Source: Fluviibacter sp039805725 (GTDB lineage: Bacteria > Pseudomonadota > Gammaproteobacteria > Burkholderiales > Rhodocyclaceae). Taken from it: a DNA stretch of 38,711 bases. The stretch lies in NCBI GenBank assembly GCA_039805725.1, contig JBDLTT010000014.1:1-38711 (forward strand), given 5' to 3'. Both the position numbers and the translations under genes were made by a program. The notes under the pieces were generated by a model. That model worked only from the letters and a program-made list of their open reading frames with translations. It did not search any database and was not told where the DNA came from. Shown here piece by piece: positions 15,784-24,399 of the stretch; position 1 is the stretch's first letter, and each line of letters starts with the position of its first letter.

Positions 15784-17244
15784 ATGATCGCAGACAAGAT
15801 TCTTAATTTCATCAATGGTGAGTACGTCGCTACCGACAAGTGGTACGAAAACCGTAACCCGATCAATAACAAGGTGATCGGCATGGTCGCCGAAGCGGGC
15901 GAAAAGGAAGTCGACGCTGCGGTCAAGGCGGCCAAGGCCGCGCTCAAGGGTCCGTGGGGATCGATGTCGTTGCAGAAGCGCATCGAACTGCTCGAAGCCC
16001 TGGTGGTCGAGATCAACAACCGGTTCGATGATTTTCTGGAAGCCGAGTGCGCCGACACCGGTAAACCGAAGAGCATGGCCTCGCACATCGATATTCCGCG
16101 TGGCGCCGCTAACTTCAAAGTGTTTGCCGACATGGTCAAGAATGTACCGACCGAGTTTTTCGAAATGACTGCGCCGGATGGCGGCAAGGCGATCAACTAT
16201 GGCTATCGCACACCCGTCGGCGTGATCGGGGTGATTTGTCCGTGGAACCTGCCGCTGTTGCTGATGACCTGGAAAGTCGGTCCGGCGCTGGCCTGCGGCA
16301 ACACGGTGGTGGTCAAGCCGTCGGAAGATACACCGCGAACCGCTGCCCTGCTGGGTGAGGTGATGAACAAGGTCGGTATTCCGAAGGGTGTTTATAACGT
16401 GGTGAACGGTTTCGGTATGAATTCGGCCGGCGCCTACCTCACCGCCCACCCGGAAGTCGATGCGCTGACCTTCACCGGCGAAACCCGGACTGGCGAAATC
16501 ATCATGAAGGCCGCGGCCAACGGCTCGCGCCCGGTGTCGCTGGAGATGGGCGGCAAGAATGCCGCGATCGTGTTTGCCGATTGTGATTTTGACAAGGCCA
16601 TTGAAGGCACGCTGCGGTCGGCTTTCCTCAACTGTGGCCAGGTGTGTCTGGGTACCGAGCGCGTGTATGTCGAACGCCCGATCTTTGAGAAGTTCGTGGC
16701 GGCCCTGAAGAAAGGCGCCGAAGCCATGAAGATCGGGGTGCCGGATGATCCAACCGCCAACTTCGGTCCGCTGGTCAGCAAGAAGCACCAGGAAAAAGTG
16801 CTGTCCTATTACAAGATCGCTGTCGAAGAAGGTGCGACGGTCGTGACCGGCGGCGGTGTGCCCGAGATGCCCGGCGAGCTGGCGGATGGTTGCTGGGTGC
16901 AGCCCACGATCTGGACCGGTCTGCCGGAAACCGCCCGCGTTATCAAGGAAGAAGTTTTCGGTCCGTGTTGCCACATCGCGCCGTTCGATACCGAGGAAGA
17001 AGTCCTGCAAAAGGCGAACGACAACAAGTACGGTCTGGCCTGTGCCGTGTGGACCGAAAACATGTCGAAGGGCCACCGCGTTGCGCAGCAAATGGAAGTC
17101 GGTATCGCCTGGGTCAATAGCTGGTTCCTGCGTGACCTGCGCACCGCTTTCGGTGGCGCGAAGCAGTCCGGTATTGGTCGCGAGGGGGGTGTCCACTCGC
17201 TGGAGTTCTACACCGAACTCAAGAACGTCTGTATCAAACTGTAA
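15784..17244 (+). CDS. dmpC: 2-Hydroxymuconic semialdehyde dehydrogenase
   Basis: This 486-residue aldehyde dehydrogenase oxidises 2-hydroxymuconic semialdehyde to 2-hydroxymuconate (4-oxalocrotonate enol form) with NAD+. It carries PWNLPLLLMTWK with Asn155, LEMGGKNA with the general base Glu254, and FLNCGQVCLG with the nucleophile Cys288. LEFYTELKNVCIKL at the C-terminus is typical of XylG/DmpC. GAGGAACGGAC precedes the ATG. As no semialdehyde hydrolase gene is present, all ring-cleavage product should pass through this enzyme, which suits unsubstituted catechol. A strong stem-loop follows the stop. Confidence 0.95.
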   Translation: MIADKILNFINGEYVATDKWYENRNPINNKVIGMVAEAGEKEVDAAVKAAKAALKGPWGSMSLQKRIELLEALVVEINNRFDDFLEAECADTGKPKSMASHIDIPRGAANFKVFADMVKNVPTEFFEMTAPDGGKAINYGYRTPVGVIGVICPWNLPLLLMTWKVGPALACGNTVVVKPSEDTPRTAALLGEVMNKVGIPKGVYNVVNGFGMNSAGAYLTAHPEVDALTFTGETRTGEIIMKAAANGSRPVSLEMGGKNAAIVFADCDFDKAIEGTLRSAFLNCGQVCLGTERVYVERPIFEKFVAALKKGAEAMKIGVPDDPTANFGPLVSKKHQEKVLSYYKIAVEEGATVVTGGGVPEMPGELADGCWVQPTIWTGLPETARVIKEEVFGPCCHIAPFDTEEEVLQKANDNKYGLACAVWTENMSKGHRVAQQMEVGIAWVNSWFLRDLRTAFGGAKQSGIGREGGVHSLEFYTELKNVCIKL

Positions 17245-17250
17245 GCACTT

Positions 17251-17282
17251 CGTCAGGGGGAAGTTTTAATTTCTCCCTGACG
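17251..17282 (+). other. Intercistronic stem-loop between dmpC and dmpE
   Basis: A 12-bp stem (17251-17262 with 17271-17282, one G-U pair) begins CGTCAGGG and ends CCCTGACG around an AT-rich loop of 8 bases. A short T-rich stretch (atttttacc) follows about 8 bases later. It could be a partial terminator or an RNA-processing/stability element that sets expression of the first genes above the rest. Downstream genes have no separate promoter that I can recognise, so full termination is unlikely. Confidence 0.6.
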
Positions 17283-17312
17283 GTGTCACTATTTTTACCA
17301 ACAGGACAAATG

Positions 17313-18095
17313 ATGGATCAATCAACCATAGACAAGCTCGGTGACAGCCTCTACGACGCATTGCTGGCGCGCAAGCCGATTGCGCCGTTGACGGCAGCGC
17401 ACCCCGACATGACGATCGAAAACGCCTACCATGTGCAGCAGCGCATGATTGCGCGTCGCCTGCAACAGGGGGAAAAGGTGATCGGCAAAAAAATCGGCGT
17501 CACCAGTAAGGCGGTGATGAGCATGCTTGGCGTGCACCAGCCTGACTTCGGTTATCTGCTCGACGGCATGGTTTACAACGAAGGCGAGTCGATTGAAATG
17601 GCCAGCCTGATCCAGCCCAAAGCGGAAGGCGAGATCGCGTTTCTGATGAAGAAAGATTTGCAAGGGCCCGGGCTCACTGCTGCCGATGTGCTGGCCGCCA
17701 CGGAAGGTGTGATGGCCTGTTTCGAGATTGTCGACTCCCGCATCCAGGACTGGAAGATCAAGATTCAGGACACGGTCGCCGATAATGCCTCATGCGGTGT
17801 TTTTGTGCTCGGCGATCAGCTGGTAGATATCGCCAATCTCGATCTGGCGCTGTGCGGCATGGTGCTCGAGAAGAATGGCGAAATTGTCGTGACTGGCGCG
17901 GGGGCTGCATCAATGGCGCATCCGGTCAACGCGATGGTCTGGTTGGCCAATATGCTGGGTACGTTGGGTATTCCGCTCAAGGCCGGCGATATTGTTCTGT
18001 CCGGTGCCATGGGCGCGATGGTGCCCGTCACTAAAGGTGACAATCTGCGCATGATGATTGGCGGCGTCGGCGGTTGCTCGGTTCGCTTCGTCTAA
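17313..18095 (+). CDS. dmpE: 2-Oxopent-4-enoate hydratase
   Basis: This 260-residue member of the hydratase/decarboxylase family adds water to 2-hydroxypenta-2,4-dienoate to form 4-hydroxy-2-oxovalerate. Signatures are VIGKKIGVTSKAV (near 58), LGVHQPDFGYLLDGM, AEGEIAF with metal-binding acids, and FEIVDSRIQDWKIKIQDTVADNAS. I chose the second of two adjacent ATGs, at 17313, because AGGA lies 6 bases upstream and the product MDQSTIDKLG matches the usual DmpE start. It precedes its partner decarboxylase by 22 bases; the two enzymes form a complex in characterised systems. Confidence 0.94.
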   Translation: MDQSTIDKLGDSLYDALLARKPIAPLTAAHPDMTIENAYHVQQRMIARRLQQGEKVIGKKIGVTSKAVMSMLGVHQPDFGYLLDGMVYNEGESIEMASLIQPKAEGEIAFLMKKDLQGPGLTAADVLAATEGVMACFEIVDSRIQDWKIKIQDTVADNASCGVFVLGDQLVDIANLDLALCGMVLEKNGEIVVTGAGAASMAHPVNAMVWLANMLGTLGIPLKAGDIVLSGAMGAMVPVTKGDNLRMMIGGVGGCSVRFV

Positions 18096-18117
18096 CAAAT
18101 TTATTTAAGGAAACAAC

Positions 18118-18906
18118 ATGAATCTCGATAAGAAAACCATAGAGCAACTTGCCGAACATCTGGAAAATGCCGAGCTGCAAGCGCATGAGGTTGTCAAGAT
18201 TACCGAAGCGCATCCGGACATGGATTGGGACGATGCTTACGCCATTCAGGCCGAAATCCTCCGCCGCAAGCTGGCGCGTGGCAATAAGGTTGTTGGCCTG
18301 AAGGCAGGTTTGACCTCGCACGGCAAGATGAAGCAGATGGGCGTCACGACGCCGGTCTTCGGCTGGCTGGTCGATTATTTCAGCGTGGCCGATGGTGGCG
18401 AAATCAAGCACAGCGAGCTGATTCACCCGAAGGTCGAACCGGAAATCGTGTTCGTGACGAAGAAGGCGCTCAAGGGTCCGGGCTGCCACATCGGCGCCGT
18501 GCTGGCCGCAACCGACTTCGTCATGCCGGGGATCGAGATCATCGATTCGCGTTACAAGGATTTCAAATTTGACCTGAAGAGCGTGATTGCCGATAACTGT
18601 TCATCGACCCGCTTTGTGCTGGGTGGCCAGGCCACGCCGGTGAATGGCCTGGATCTGCGCACGCTGGGCGTGGTTCTGGAAAAGAACGGCGAACCGGTGG
18701 CGATTGGTGCCGGCGCGGCGGTGCTGGGTCATCCGGCGGCGGCCATTGCCGCACTCGCCAACCATCTGGGTGCGCGCGGTGAAGAGATTCCGGCGGGGAC
18801 GATGATCCTGTCGGGTGGCGTGACCGAAGCGGTTGCGGTGGCACCGGGCGACAACGTGACGCTGCGCATCCAGTCGCTGGGTACCGTCAGCACACGGTTC
18901 ATCTAA
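18118..18906 (+). CDS. dmpH: 4-Oxalocrotonate decarboxylase
   Basis: The 262-residue protein is homologous to the preceding hydratase but shows decarboxylase features: VVGLKAGLTSHGKMKQMGV, PVFGWLVDYF, HPKVEPEIVFV with the metal-binding Glu residues, and PGIEIIDSRYKDFKFDLKSVIADN. It converts 2-oxo-3-hexenedioate to 2-hydroxypenta-2,4-dienoate and CO2, and in known systems works as a complex with DmpE. The ATG follows AAGGAAAC. The gene lies 22 bases after dmpE and 20 bases before the tautomerase. Confidence 0.94.
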   Translation: MNLDKKTIEQLAEHLENAELQAHEVVKITEAHPDMDWDDAYAIQAEILRRKLARGNKVVGLKAGLTSHGKMKQMGVTTPVFGWLVDYFSVADGGEIKHSELIHPKVEPEIVFVTKKALKGPGCHIGAVLAATDFVMPGIEIIDSRYKDFKFDLKSVIADNCSSTRFVLGGQATPVNGLDLRTLGVVLEKNGEPVAIGAGAAVLGHPAAAIAALANHLGARGEEIPAGTMILSGGVTEAVAVAPGDNVTLRIQSLGTVSTRFI

Positions 18907-18926
18907 AAAAAAGCCAGGAGCCGGAG

Positions 18927-19118
18927 ATGCCCTTAGCCGTCATCAACATCATGGAAGGTCGCACGGACGATCAGAAGCGCGCCGTCATCGAAAAGGTGAC
19001 CCAGGCCCTCGTCGAGGCGCTCGGGTCACCCGTCGAGAATGTACGCGTCCTGATCCAGGAAGTGCCCAAGACGCAGTGGGGTATCGCCGGTAAAACGGCC
19101 AAAGACTTGGGGCGTTGA
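18927..19118 (+). CDS. dmpI: 4-Oxalocrotonate tautomerase
   Basis: This 63-codon gene encodes a mature 62-residue tautomerase, the classic 4-OT length. Counting from the processed N-terminus, the catalytic base Pro1 and the substrate-binding Arg11 and Arg39 are conserved. Position 50, usually Phe, is Trp (KTQWGI). It isomerises 2-hydroxymuconate to 2-oxo-3-hexenedioate for the decarboxylase upstream. AGGAG lies 8 bases before the ATG. It is the last enzyme gene before the ABC importer genes; DmpF and DmpG are about 13 kb further on. Confidence 0.95.
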   Translation: MPLAVINIMEGRTDDQKRAVIEKVTQALVEALGSPVENVRVLIQEVPKTQWGIAGKTAKDLGR

Positions 19119-19208
19119 CGGGTCTATTGAACAGTCAACGTCCGAAGAGCAAGAACGATAACAAGGTAGTTCGAAGTACCGAAGTTCATCCTAAGGAGGA
19201 AGCAGGAA

Positions 19209-20375
19209 ATGACAACGAAGAAAATTGCACGTAATTTGATGCTCGCTGCTACGTTGGCGACCGTCAGCACGGTGACCCTGGCGCAGGAAAAGGTCAAGGT
19301 CGGTTTCATGTTGCCGTATACCGGGACGTATGCAGCCCTGGGTAACGCCATTACCAATGGCTTCAAGCTCTACGTCAACGAAAACGGCGGCAAGCTGGGC
19401 GGTCGTCAGGTCGAGTACTTCACGGTCGACGATGAGTCGGATCCGGCCAAGGCCACTGAAAATGCCAACAAGCTGGTCAAGCGCGACAAGGTGGACGTGC
19501 TGGTCGGCACGGTCCACTCGGGCGTTGCACTGGCGATGACCAAAGTGGCGCGTGAAAACAAGACACTGCTGATCGTGCCGAACGCTGGCGCCGATGAAAT
19601 CACCGGCCCGCTCTGCGCACCGAACGTGTTCCGTTCATCCTTCAGCGCCTGGCAGCCGTCTTACGCCATGGGGCAGGTCGTTGCCGAGAAGGGTTACAAG
19701 AAGGTCGTGACGCTGACCTGGAAGTACTCGTTCGGTCTCGAATCGGTACAGGGTTTCAAGGAAGGCTACGAAAAGTCCGGCGGCAAGGTGATCAAGGATA
19801 TGACGTTGCCGTTCCCGAACGTCGAATTCCAGCCGTTCCTGACCGAAATCGCGGCACTGAAGCCTGATGCTGTCTTTGTCTTCTTTGCTGGCGCCGGCGC
19901 GGCCAAGTTCGTCAAGGATTATGCTGCCGCAGGTCTGAACAAGAGCATCCCGCTCTATGGTCCGGGCTTCCTGACCGATGGCAACCTGGATGCCATGGGC
20001 GATGCAGGCAAGGGTCTGCTGACCACCCTGCATTATGGCGATGGTCTTGATAACAAGAAGGACAAGGCCTTCCGTCAGGCCTATGCAACTACCTTCAAGT
20101 CGCAACCGGACGTCTATGCCGTGCAGGGTTACGATGCGGCCCAGATGTATAACGCCGGTCTGAAAGCGGCCAAGGGTGATCTGGCCAACCAGGCTGAAAT
20201 CATCAAGGGGATGGAAACCACCAAGGTGGACAGCCCGCGCGGCACCTTCAGTCTCTCCAAGGCCCACAACCCGGTGCAGGACATCTATCTGCGTGAAGTC
20301 AAGGGGGGTCGTAACATGGTTATCGGGACACCGGTCAAAGCACTGGCGGATCCGGCCCGTGGTTGCAAGATGTAA
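19209..20375 (+). CDS. Branched-chain/aromatic-type ABC importer, substrate-binding protein
   Basis: This 388-residue periplasmic protein starts with a Sec signal peptide (MTTKKIARN, hydrophobic stretch, cleavage likely after VTLA near residue 25). The mature protein is a type I periplasmic binding protein of the LivK family: VKVGFMLPYTGTYAALG, ENGGKLGGRQVEYF, DDESDPAKATENANKL, and VYAVQGYDAAQ near the C-terminus. Similar proteins in aromatic clusters bind benzoate-like or other aromatic acids, so benzoate uptake is more plausible here than leucine uptake; that is inference from context. AAGGAGGA stands 10 bases before the ATG. A 10-bp stem-loop follows the gene. Confidence 0.9.
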   Translation: MTTKKIARNLMLAATLATVSTVTLAQEKVKVGFMLPYTGTYAALGNAITNGFKLYVNENGGKLGGRQVEYFTVDDESDPAKATENANKLVKRDKVDVLVGTVHSGVALAMTKVARENKTLLIVPNAGADEITGPLCAPNVFRSSFSAWQPSYAMGQVVAEKGYKKVVTLTWKYSFGLESVQGFKEGYEKSGGKVIKDMTLPFPNVEFQPFLTEIAALKPDAVFVFFAGAGAAKFVKDYAAAGLNKSIPLYGPGFLTDGNLDAMGDAGKGLLTTLHYGDGLDNKKDKAFRQAYATTFKSQPDVYAVQGYDAAQMYNAGLKAAKGDLANQAEIIKGMETTKVDSPRGTFSLSKAHNPVQDIYLREVKGGRNMVIGTPVKALADPARGCKM

Positions 20376-20414
20376 GTTCCCCGCTGGGGATTTCATCTGA
20401 TTCAGTCAATGTCA

Positions 20415-20440
20415 GTCCGGCGGTTGTGAGACCGCCGGAC
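20415..20440 (+). other. Stem-loop between substrate-binding protein and permease genes
   Basis: GTCCGGCGGT (20415-20424) and ACCGCCGGAC (20431-20440) form a perfect 10-bp stem with a 6-base loop, with no U-run. It directly abuts the AGGAG ribosome binding site (20441-20445) of the permease gene. Such hairpins after binding-protein genes usually stabilise the upstream message, giving binding protein in excess over permease. Here it could also restrict permease translation. Confidence 0.65.
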
Positions 20441-20451
20441 AGGAGACTTTC

Positions 20452-21318
20452 ATGGATTTCGCATCGTTCCTGATCCAGACGCTGAACTCGCTTCAATACG
20501 GTTTGCTCCTGTTCCTGGTGGCAAGCGGTCTGACGCTGGTGTTCGGTATTATGGGGATTATCAATCTGGCGCATGGTAGCTTCTACATGATCGGCGCCTA
20601 TCTGGCGTTCGTGCTGAGTAGTGCGACCGGTAGCCTGTACATGGCGATTTTGCTCGGGGTTCCCTTGTCGCTGGCCTTTGGCGCCTTGCTGGAATGGGCG
20701 TTCTTTTCCCATCTGTACAAGCGCGATCACCTCGAACAGGTGCTGATGACCTACGGGTTGATTCTGATCTTCGAAGAGCTGCGTAGTCTGCTCGTCGGCG
20801 ATGACGTGCATGGTGTGGAGATTCCGGCCCTGTTCAGCGGTTCGATTCCGTTGTCGGACGTCCTGAGCTATCCGGTGTACCGCCTCGTGGTTTCGGCCGT
20901 TTGTATCGTGCTGGCCATTGCCCTGTACTACGTGATCCAACGTACGCGCCTCGGCATGATGATCCGCGCCGGTAATCACGACCGGACCATGGTTGAAGCG
21001 CTGGGCATCAATATCAACATGATCTACCGCGTGGTGTTTGCCCTTGGCTTCGCCCTGGCTGCCCTAGCCGGGATGCTGGCCTCGCCGATCTCTTCCGTCT
21101 TCCCGAATATGGGCTCGCATGTGCTGATCATTTCGTTTGTGATCGTCGTGATCGGTGGCATTGGCTCGGTCTGGGGTGCCCTGGTGGCTGCCCTGATTGT
21201 CGGTTTTGCCGACACCTTCGGCAAAGTGCTGGTGCCCGAAATTTCCGGCATGGTGGTGTATATCGTCATGGCGGCGGTTCTGCTCTGGCGGCCCGAAGGC
21301 ATCTTCAAGAAAGGCTGA
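20452..21318 (+). CDS. livH: ABC importer permease, LivH type
   Basis: This 288-residue inner-membrane protein has about eight hydrophobic spans. Family motifs include LVASGLTLVFGIMGIINLAHGSFYMIGAYL (begins near residue 22), RAGNHDRTMVEALGINI in the cytoplasmic coupling loop, and IVVIGGIGSVWGALVAALIVG. It would form the translocation channel with the LivM-type protein. The ATG is 6 bases after AGGAG. It ends 4 bases before the livM start. Confidence 0.92.
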   Translation: MDFASFLIQTLNSLQYGLLLFLVASGLTLVFGIMGIINLAHGSFYMIGAYLAFVLSSATGSLYMAILLGVPLSLAFGALLEWAFFSHLYKRDHLEQVLMTYGLILIFEELRSLLVGDDVHGVEIPALFSGSIPLSDVLSYPVYRLVVSAVCIVLAIALYYVIQRTRLGMMIRAGNHDRTMVEALGININMIYRVVFALGFALAALAGMLASPISSVFPNMGSHVLIISFVIVVIGGIGSVWGALVAALIVGFADTFGKVLVPEISGMVVYIVMAAVLLWRPEGIFKKG

Positions 21319-21322
21319 ACCC

Positions 21323-22285
21323 ATGAACTCGCAACTGATTTTTAAACTGGTGGCGCTGGCGCTGCTGGCCTGCGTGCCTTTGACCGGCGATTCGTTCTAC
21401 ACCGAGCTGCTGGCCAAGACATTGATTCTGGGCATCTTTGCCATGAGCCTCGATCTGCTGGTCGGTTTTACCGGGCTGGTCAGCTTCGGTCATGCGGCCT
21501 ACTTCGGGATTGCGGCGTATACCGTCGCCTTGCTCAGTCCGGGGTATGAAGCAGGCAATCTGTGGCTGCTGCTGTTCGCCTCGGTCGCCTGCTCGGCGCT
21601 GGCGGCGCTCTTTGTCGGCATCTTCGTGCTGCGGACCAAGGGTATCTATTTCATTATGGTGACTCTGGCCTTTGCCCAGCTGGCATTCTTCATCTTCCAC
21701 GACACGCCGTTAGGGGGTGGTTCGGATGGGGTGTATGTCAATGTCAAACCGAGCGCATCGATTGGCGGCTGGGTGCCGTTTGACCTCGATACCCAGGCGC
21801 ACCTGTACTACTTTGTGCTGGTGTTGCTGGTGCTGGTCTACCTCTTCCTGAGCCGTATCCTGCAGTCGCAGTTTGGTCGGGTGCTGGTGGGCGTCAAGAG
21901 CAACGAGCACCGGATGCAGTCGATGGGCTACAAGACCTTCGGTTACAAACTTGGCGCCTTCACGCTGGCCGGTGGACTGGCCGGGGTGGCGGGCTTCCTC
22001 TACGCCATCGTATTCGGCTTCGTCACCCCGGAACTGCTCTCATGGCACCAGTCGGGTAACGTGCTGTTGATGGTCATTCTGGGAGGCATGGGTAATCTGA
22101 TCGGTGTGGTCGCCGGTGCGTTTGCCTTTATCAGCATGCAGGAAATCTTTGCCTCCTGGACCAAGCACTGGCAACTGGTGATGGGTGGTGTGATTGTTGC
22201 TGCGGTTCTATTCCTGCCCGGTGGCCTGGCGGCTATTCCGGGTCGTATCAAGCGCGCGCTGCAGGGGGGTGGTAACGATGAGTAA
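21323..22285 (+). CDS. livM: ABC importer permease, LivM type
   Basis: The 320-residue protein carries the LivM signatures MSLDLLVGFTGLVSFGHAAYFGIAAY (near residues 40-65), GVKSNEHRMQSMGYKTFGYKL in the coupling loop and VILGGMGNLIGVVAGA. It has about nine membrane spans. The ATG at 21323 lies just after the livH stop; a longer in-frame reading back into livH is not supported. The stop overlaps the livG start by 8 bases, so the permease and ATPase genes are translationally coupled. Confidence 0.92.
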   Translation: MNSQLIFKLVALALLACVPLTGDSFYTELLAKTLILGIFAMSLDLLVGFTGLVSFGHAAYFGIAAYTVALLSPGYEAGNLWLLLFASVACSALAALFVGIFVLRTKGIYFIMVTLAFAQLAFFIFHDTPLGGGSDGVYVNVKPSASIGGWVPFDLDTQAHLYYFVLVLLVLVYLFLSRILQSQFGRVLVGVKSNEHRMQSMGYKTFGYKLGAFTLAGGLAGVAGFLYAIVFGFVTPELLSWHQSGNVLLMVILGGMGNLIGVVAGAFAFISMQEIFASWTKHWQLVMGGVIVAAVLFLPGGLAAIPGRIKRALQGGGNDE

Positions 22286-23051
22286 CAACCAACACGAAAC
22301 ACTGCTGATTGCCGAAAAGATTACGCGTCGGTTTGGTGGCTTGGTGGCCAACCAGGACGTGGACGTGGCGCTCAAGCGCGGCACCGTGCATGTGTTGCTC
22401 GGACCCAATGGCGCGGGTAAATCGACCTGCATCAATATGCTGTCCGGTGACCTGCCGCCGTCCGAAGGCAAAATCAAGTTCATGGGTCGCGACATCACCG
22501 GCCTCAACGCGGCACAGCGTTCACAGGTGGGGATCGGTCGCAGCTACCAGCGCACGAATATTTTTCCGAAGTTTACCGTCCTCGAAAACGTCCGTCTGGC
22601 GGCGCAATCGCGTCGTCAACAGCCGTGGCGGATCTTCAGCAAGGCGATGGAACAGCAGTGGTCGCTGGAAAAAGCCCGGGCCAGTATCGAAGAAGCCGGT
22701 CTGGGTAAAAAGATCGACTGGATCTCCGGGCTGCTCAGCCACGGCGAGCAGCGTCAGCTGGAAATCGCCATGGTGCTGGCCACCGATGCACAGGTCATGC
22801 TCCTGGATGAACCGCTGGCCGGGATGGGTTCGGAAGAGTCGGCCAAGATGGTTGAAGTGCTCAAGCGCCTGAAGCCGACGCGCGCCATTCTGCTGGTCGA
22901 ACACGATATGGACGCAGTGTTTGCCGTAGCCGACACCATTACGGTGATGGTCAACGGTCAGGTGCTGGAATCGGGACCGCCGGCCCAGATCAAGGCGTCG
23001 GTGGCGGTTCAGCAGGCTTATCTCGGATCGGAGGATTCGTTCCATGTCTAA
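22278..23051 (+). CDS. livG: ABC importer ATPase, LivG type
   Basis: This 257-residue ATPase has Walker A GPNGAGKST (near 43-51), the Q-loop region SYQRTNIFPKFTVLENV, signature LSHGEQRQLEIA and Walker B VMLLDEPLAGM, ending with the switch VEHDMD. SYQ.TNIFP is typical of LivG rather than LivF. The ATG at 22278 overlaps livM by 8 bases, and the end overlaps livF by 8 bases. Confidence 0.93.
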   Translation: MSNNQHETLLIAEKITRRFGGLVANQDVDVALKRGTVHVLLGPNGAGKSTCINMLSGDLPPSEGKIKFMGRDITGLNAAQRSQVGIGRSYQRTNIFPKFTVLENVRLAAQSRRQQPWRIFSKAMEQQWSLEKARASIEEAGLGKKIDWISGLLSHGEQRQLEIAMVLATDAQVMLLDEPLAGMGSEESAKMVEVLKRLKPTRAILLVEHDMDAVFAVADTITVMVNGQVLESGPPAQIKASVAVQQAYLGSEDSFHV

Positions 23052-23757
23052 TATGCTGCTTGAAGGCAAAGAACTTCATACGTACTACGGCGCCAGCCAT
23101 ATCCTGCACGGGATTGACTTCAACATCGCCCAGGGCGAAGGGATTGCGCTGATGGGTCGTAACGGGATGGGTAAATCCACCCTGATCAAGTCGATGCTGG
23201 GCATCGTTCGTCCCAAGCATGGCCGCGTATTGGTGCGTGGCGATGATTTCACGAAGGCGCCCACCTACCGGACCGCGCAGCGCGGTATTGCCTACGTGCC
23301 GGAAGGCCGGGGGATTTTTCCGGGGCTGTCGGTGCGCGAGAACCTGCAGATGTCGGCACGCGCCGGCGTTGACGGGCGTCGCGAATGGACCTTCGACCGC
23401 GTCATGGAAACCTTTCCGCGACTTGGTGAGCGGATCAACAACGGTGGCTGGCAGCTGTCGGGTGGTGAGCAGCAGATGCTGACCATCGGACGTGCCTTGA
23501 TGACGAATCCGGATCTGCTGATCCTGGACGAGGCGACCGAAGGTCTGGCACCGCTGATCGCCATGGAAATCTGGCGCATCGTCAAAGAGATCCGGAAGAC
23601 GGGGATCGCCACGGTCATCGTTGACAAAAACCATGGCGCCGTCACCTCGATCTGCGATCGGGCCATGATCCTGGTCAAGGGCGAGGTGGTTTTCGACGGC
23701 ACCAGCGACGAGATTCGTGCCCAGCCCGAACTCATTCAGAAGCACCTGGGCGTCTAG
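23044..23757 (+). CDS. livF: ABC importer ATPase, LivF type
   Basis: The 237-residue ATPase has Walker A GRNGMGKST (near 38-46), VPEGRGIFPGLSVRENL, signature LSGGEQQML and Walker B LLILDEATEGLAP, all LivF-like. The switch region reads VDKNHGA rather than the more common VEQN form, which keeps the histidine. GGAGGA precedes the ATG by 8 bases inside livG. It is the last importer gene; a hemerythrin-domain gene follows after 31 bases. Confidence 0.93.
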   Translation: MSNMLLEGKELHTYYGASHILHGIDFNIAQGEGIALMGRNGMGKSTLIKSMLGIVRPKHGRVLVRGDDFTKAPTYRTAQRGIAYVPEGRGIFPGLSVRENLQMSARAGVDGRREWTFDRVMETFPRLGERINNGGWQLSGGEQQMLTIGRALMTNPDLLILDEATEGLAPLIAMEIWRIVKEIRKTGIATVIVDKNHGAVTSICDRAMILVKGEVVFDGTSDEIRAQPELIQKHLGV

Positions 23758-23788
23758 GCGCCCGGGTTTTGTCGGAGGAAAGACCGCT

Positions 23789-24358
23789 ATGAACAAATCA
23801 CTCGATATCATTCATGACGAACACCGCGCCCTCGCGGCCATGCTGAACGGCTTGCGTACCCTGGTGGCCGGCATCGAAGCCGGCCGTCTGCAGCCGGATT
23901 TTGATCTGATGGCCGCCATGATTCAGTACGTTGACGAGGTGCCCGAGGTGGTTCACCACCCCAAGGAAGACCAGTACCTGTTCGCCAAATTGCGCCAGCG
24001 TTCGCCGGAAGCCCTGTCCTGTATCGAAGAACTGGAGTCGGATCATGCCCAGGGCAAGGCCCGCATCAAGGCGCTCAACGAAGCCTTGGCCGCGTATCGT
24101 CAAGCCGGCGCCGAGGGGCTGCCCGCGTTCAAGCTGGCCTTGACGATCTATCTGGAGCAGGAGTGGCACCACATGAACACGGAAGAGGACAAGATCTTCC
24201 CGTTGGCGCGCCAGCATCTGACCGATGAAGACTGGGCCGCCATTGACGCCGCCTTCCTGGCCAACGGTAATCCGTGGGAAGGTCCGTCCAAGAAGTACGC
24301 GGCGCTCTTCTCGAAAATCGTGAATGTCGCGCCCGCACCAGTCGGTCTCGGTGGTTGA
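23789..24358 (+). CDS. Hemerythrin HHE-domain protein
   Basis: This 189-residue helical protein has the cation-binding pattern of HHE proteins: DIIHDEHRAL (His12), EVVHHPKEDQYLF (His56/57, Glu60), ELESDHAQGK (His86) and EQEWHHMNTEEDKIFP (His127/128, Glu132). Such domains hold a di-iron centre that binds O2 or nitric oxide, or stores iron. GGAGGAAAG lies upstream of the ATG at 23789. It is joined closely to the ABC operon and followed by the aromatic-acid permease after 41 bases. It differs from the bacteriohemerythrin at 26365, so two types flank the permease. Confidence 0.88.
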   Translation: MNKSLDIIHDEHRALAAMLNGLRTLVAGIEAGRLQPDFDLMAAMIQYVDEVPEVVHHPKEDQYLFAKLRQRSPEALSCIEELESDHAQGKARIKALNEALAAYRQAGAEGLPAFKLALTIYLEQEWHHMNTEEDKIFPLARQHLTDEDWAAIDAAFLANGNPWEGPSKKYAALFSKIVNVAPAPVGLGG

Positions 24359-24399
24359 ATCGCGAGGAAGTTTCTTTTTTTAGGCAAGGAGAAGCAATT

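Noticed and set aside
15271..17196. A 641-codon minus-strand open frame under dmpC and the GlcG-like gene
   Set aside because: Antisense shadow of two clear plus-strand genes; composition is atypical and there is no motif.
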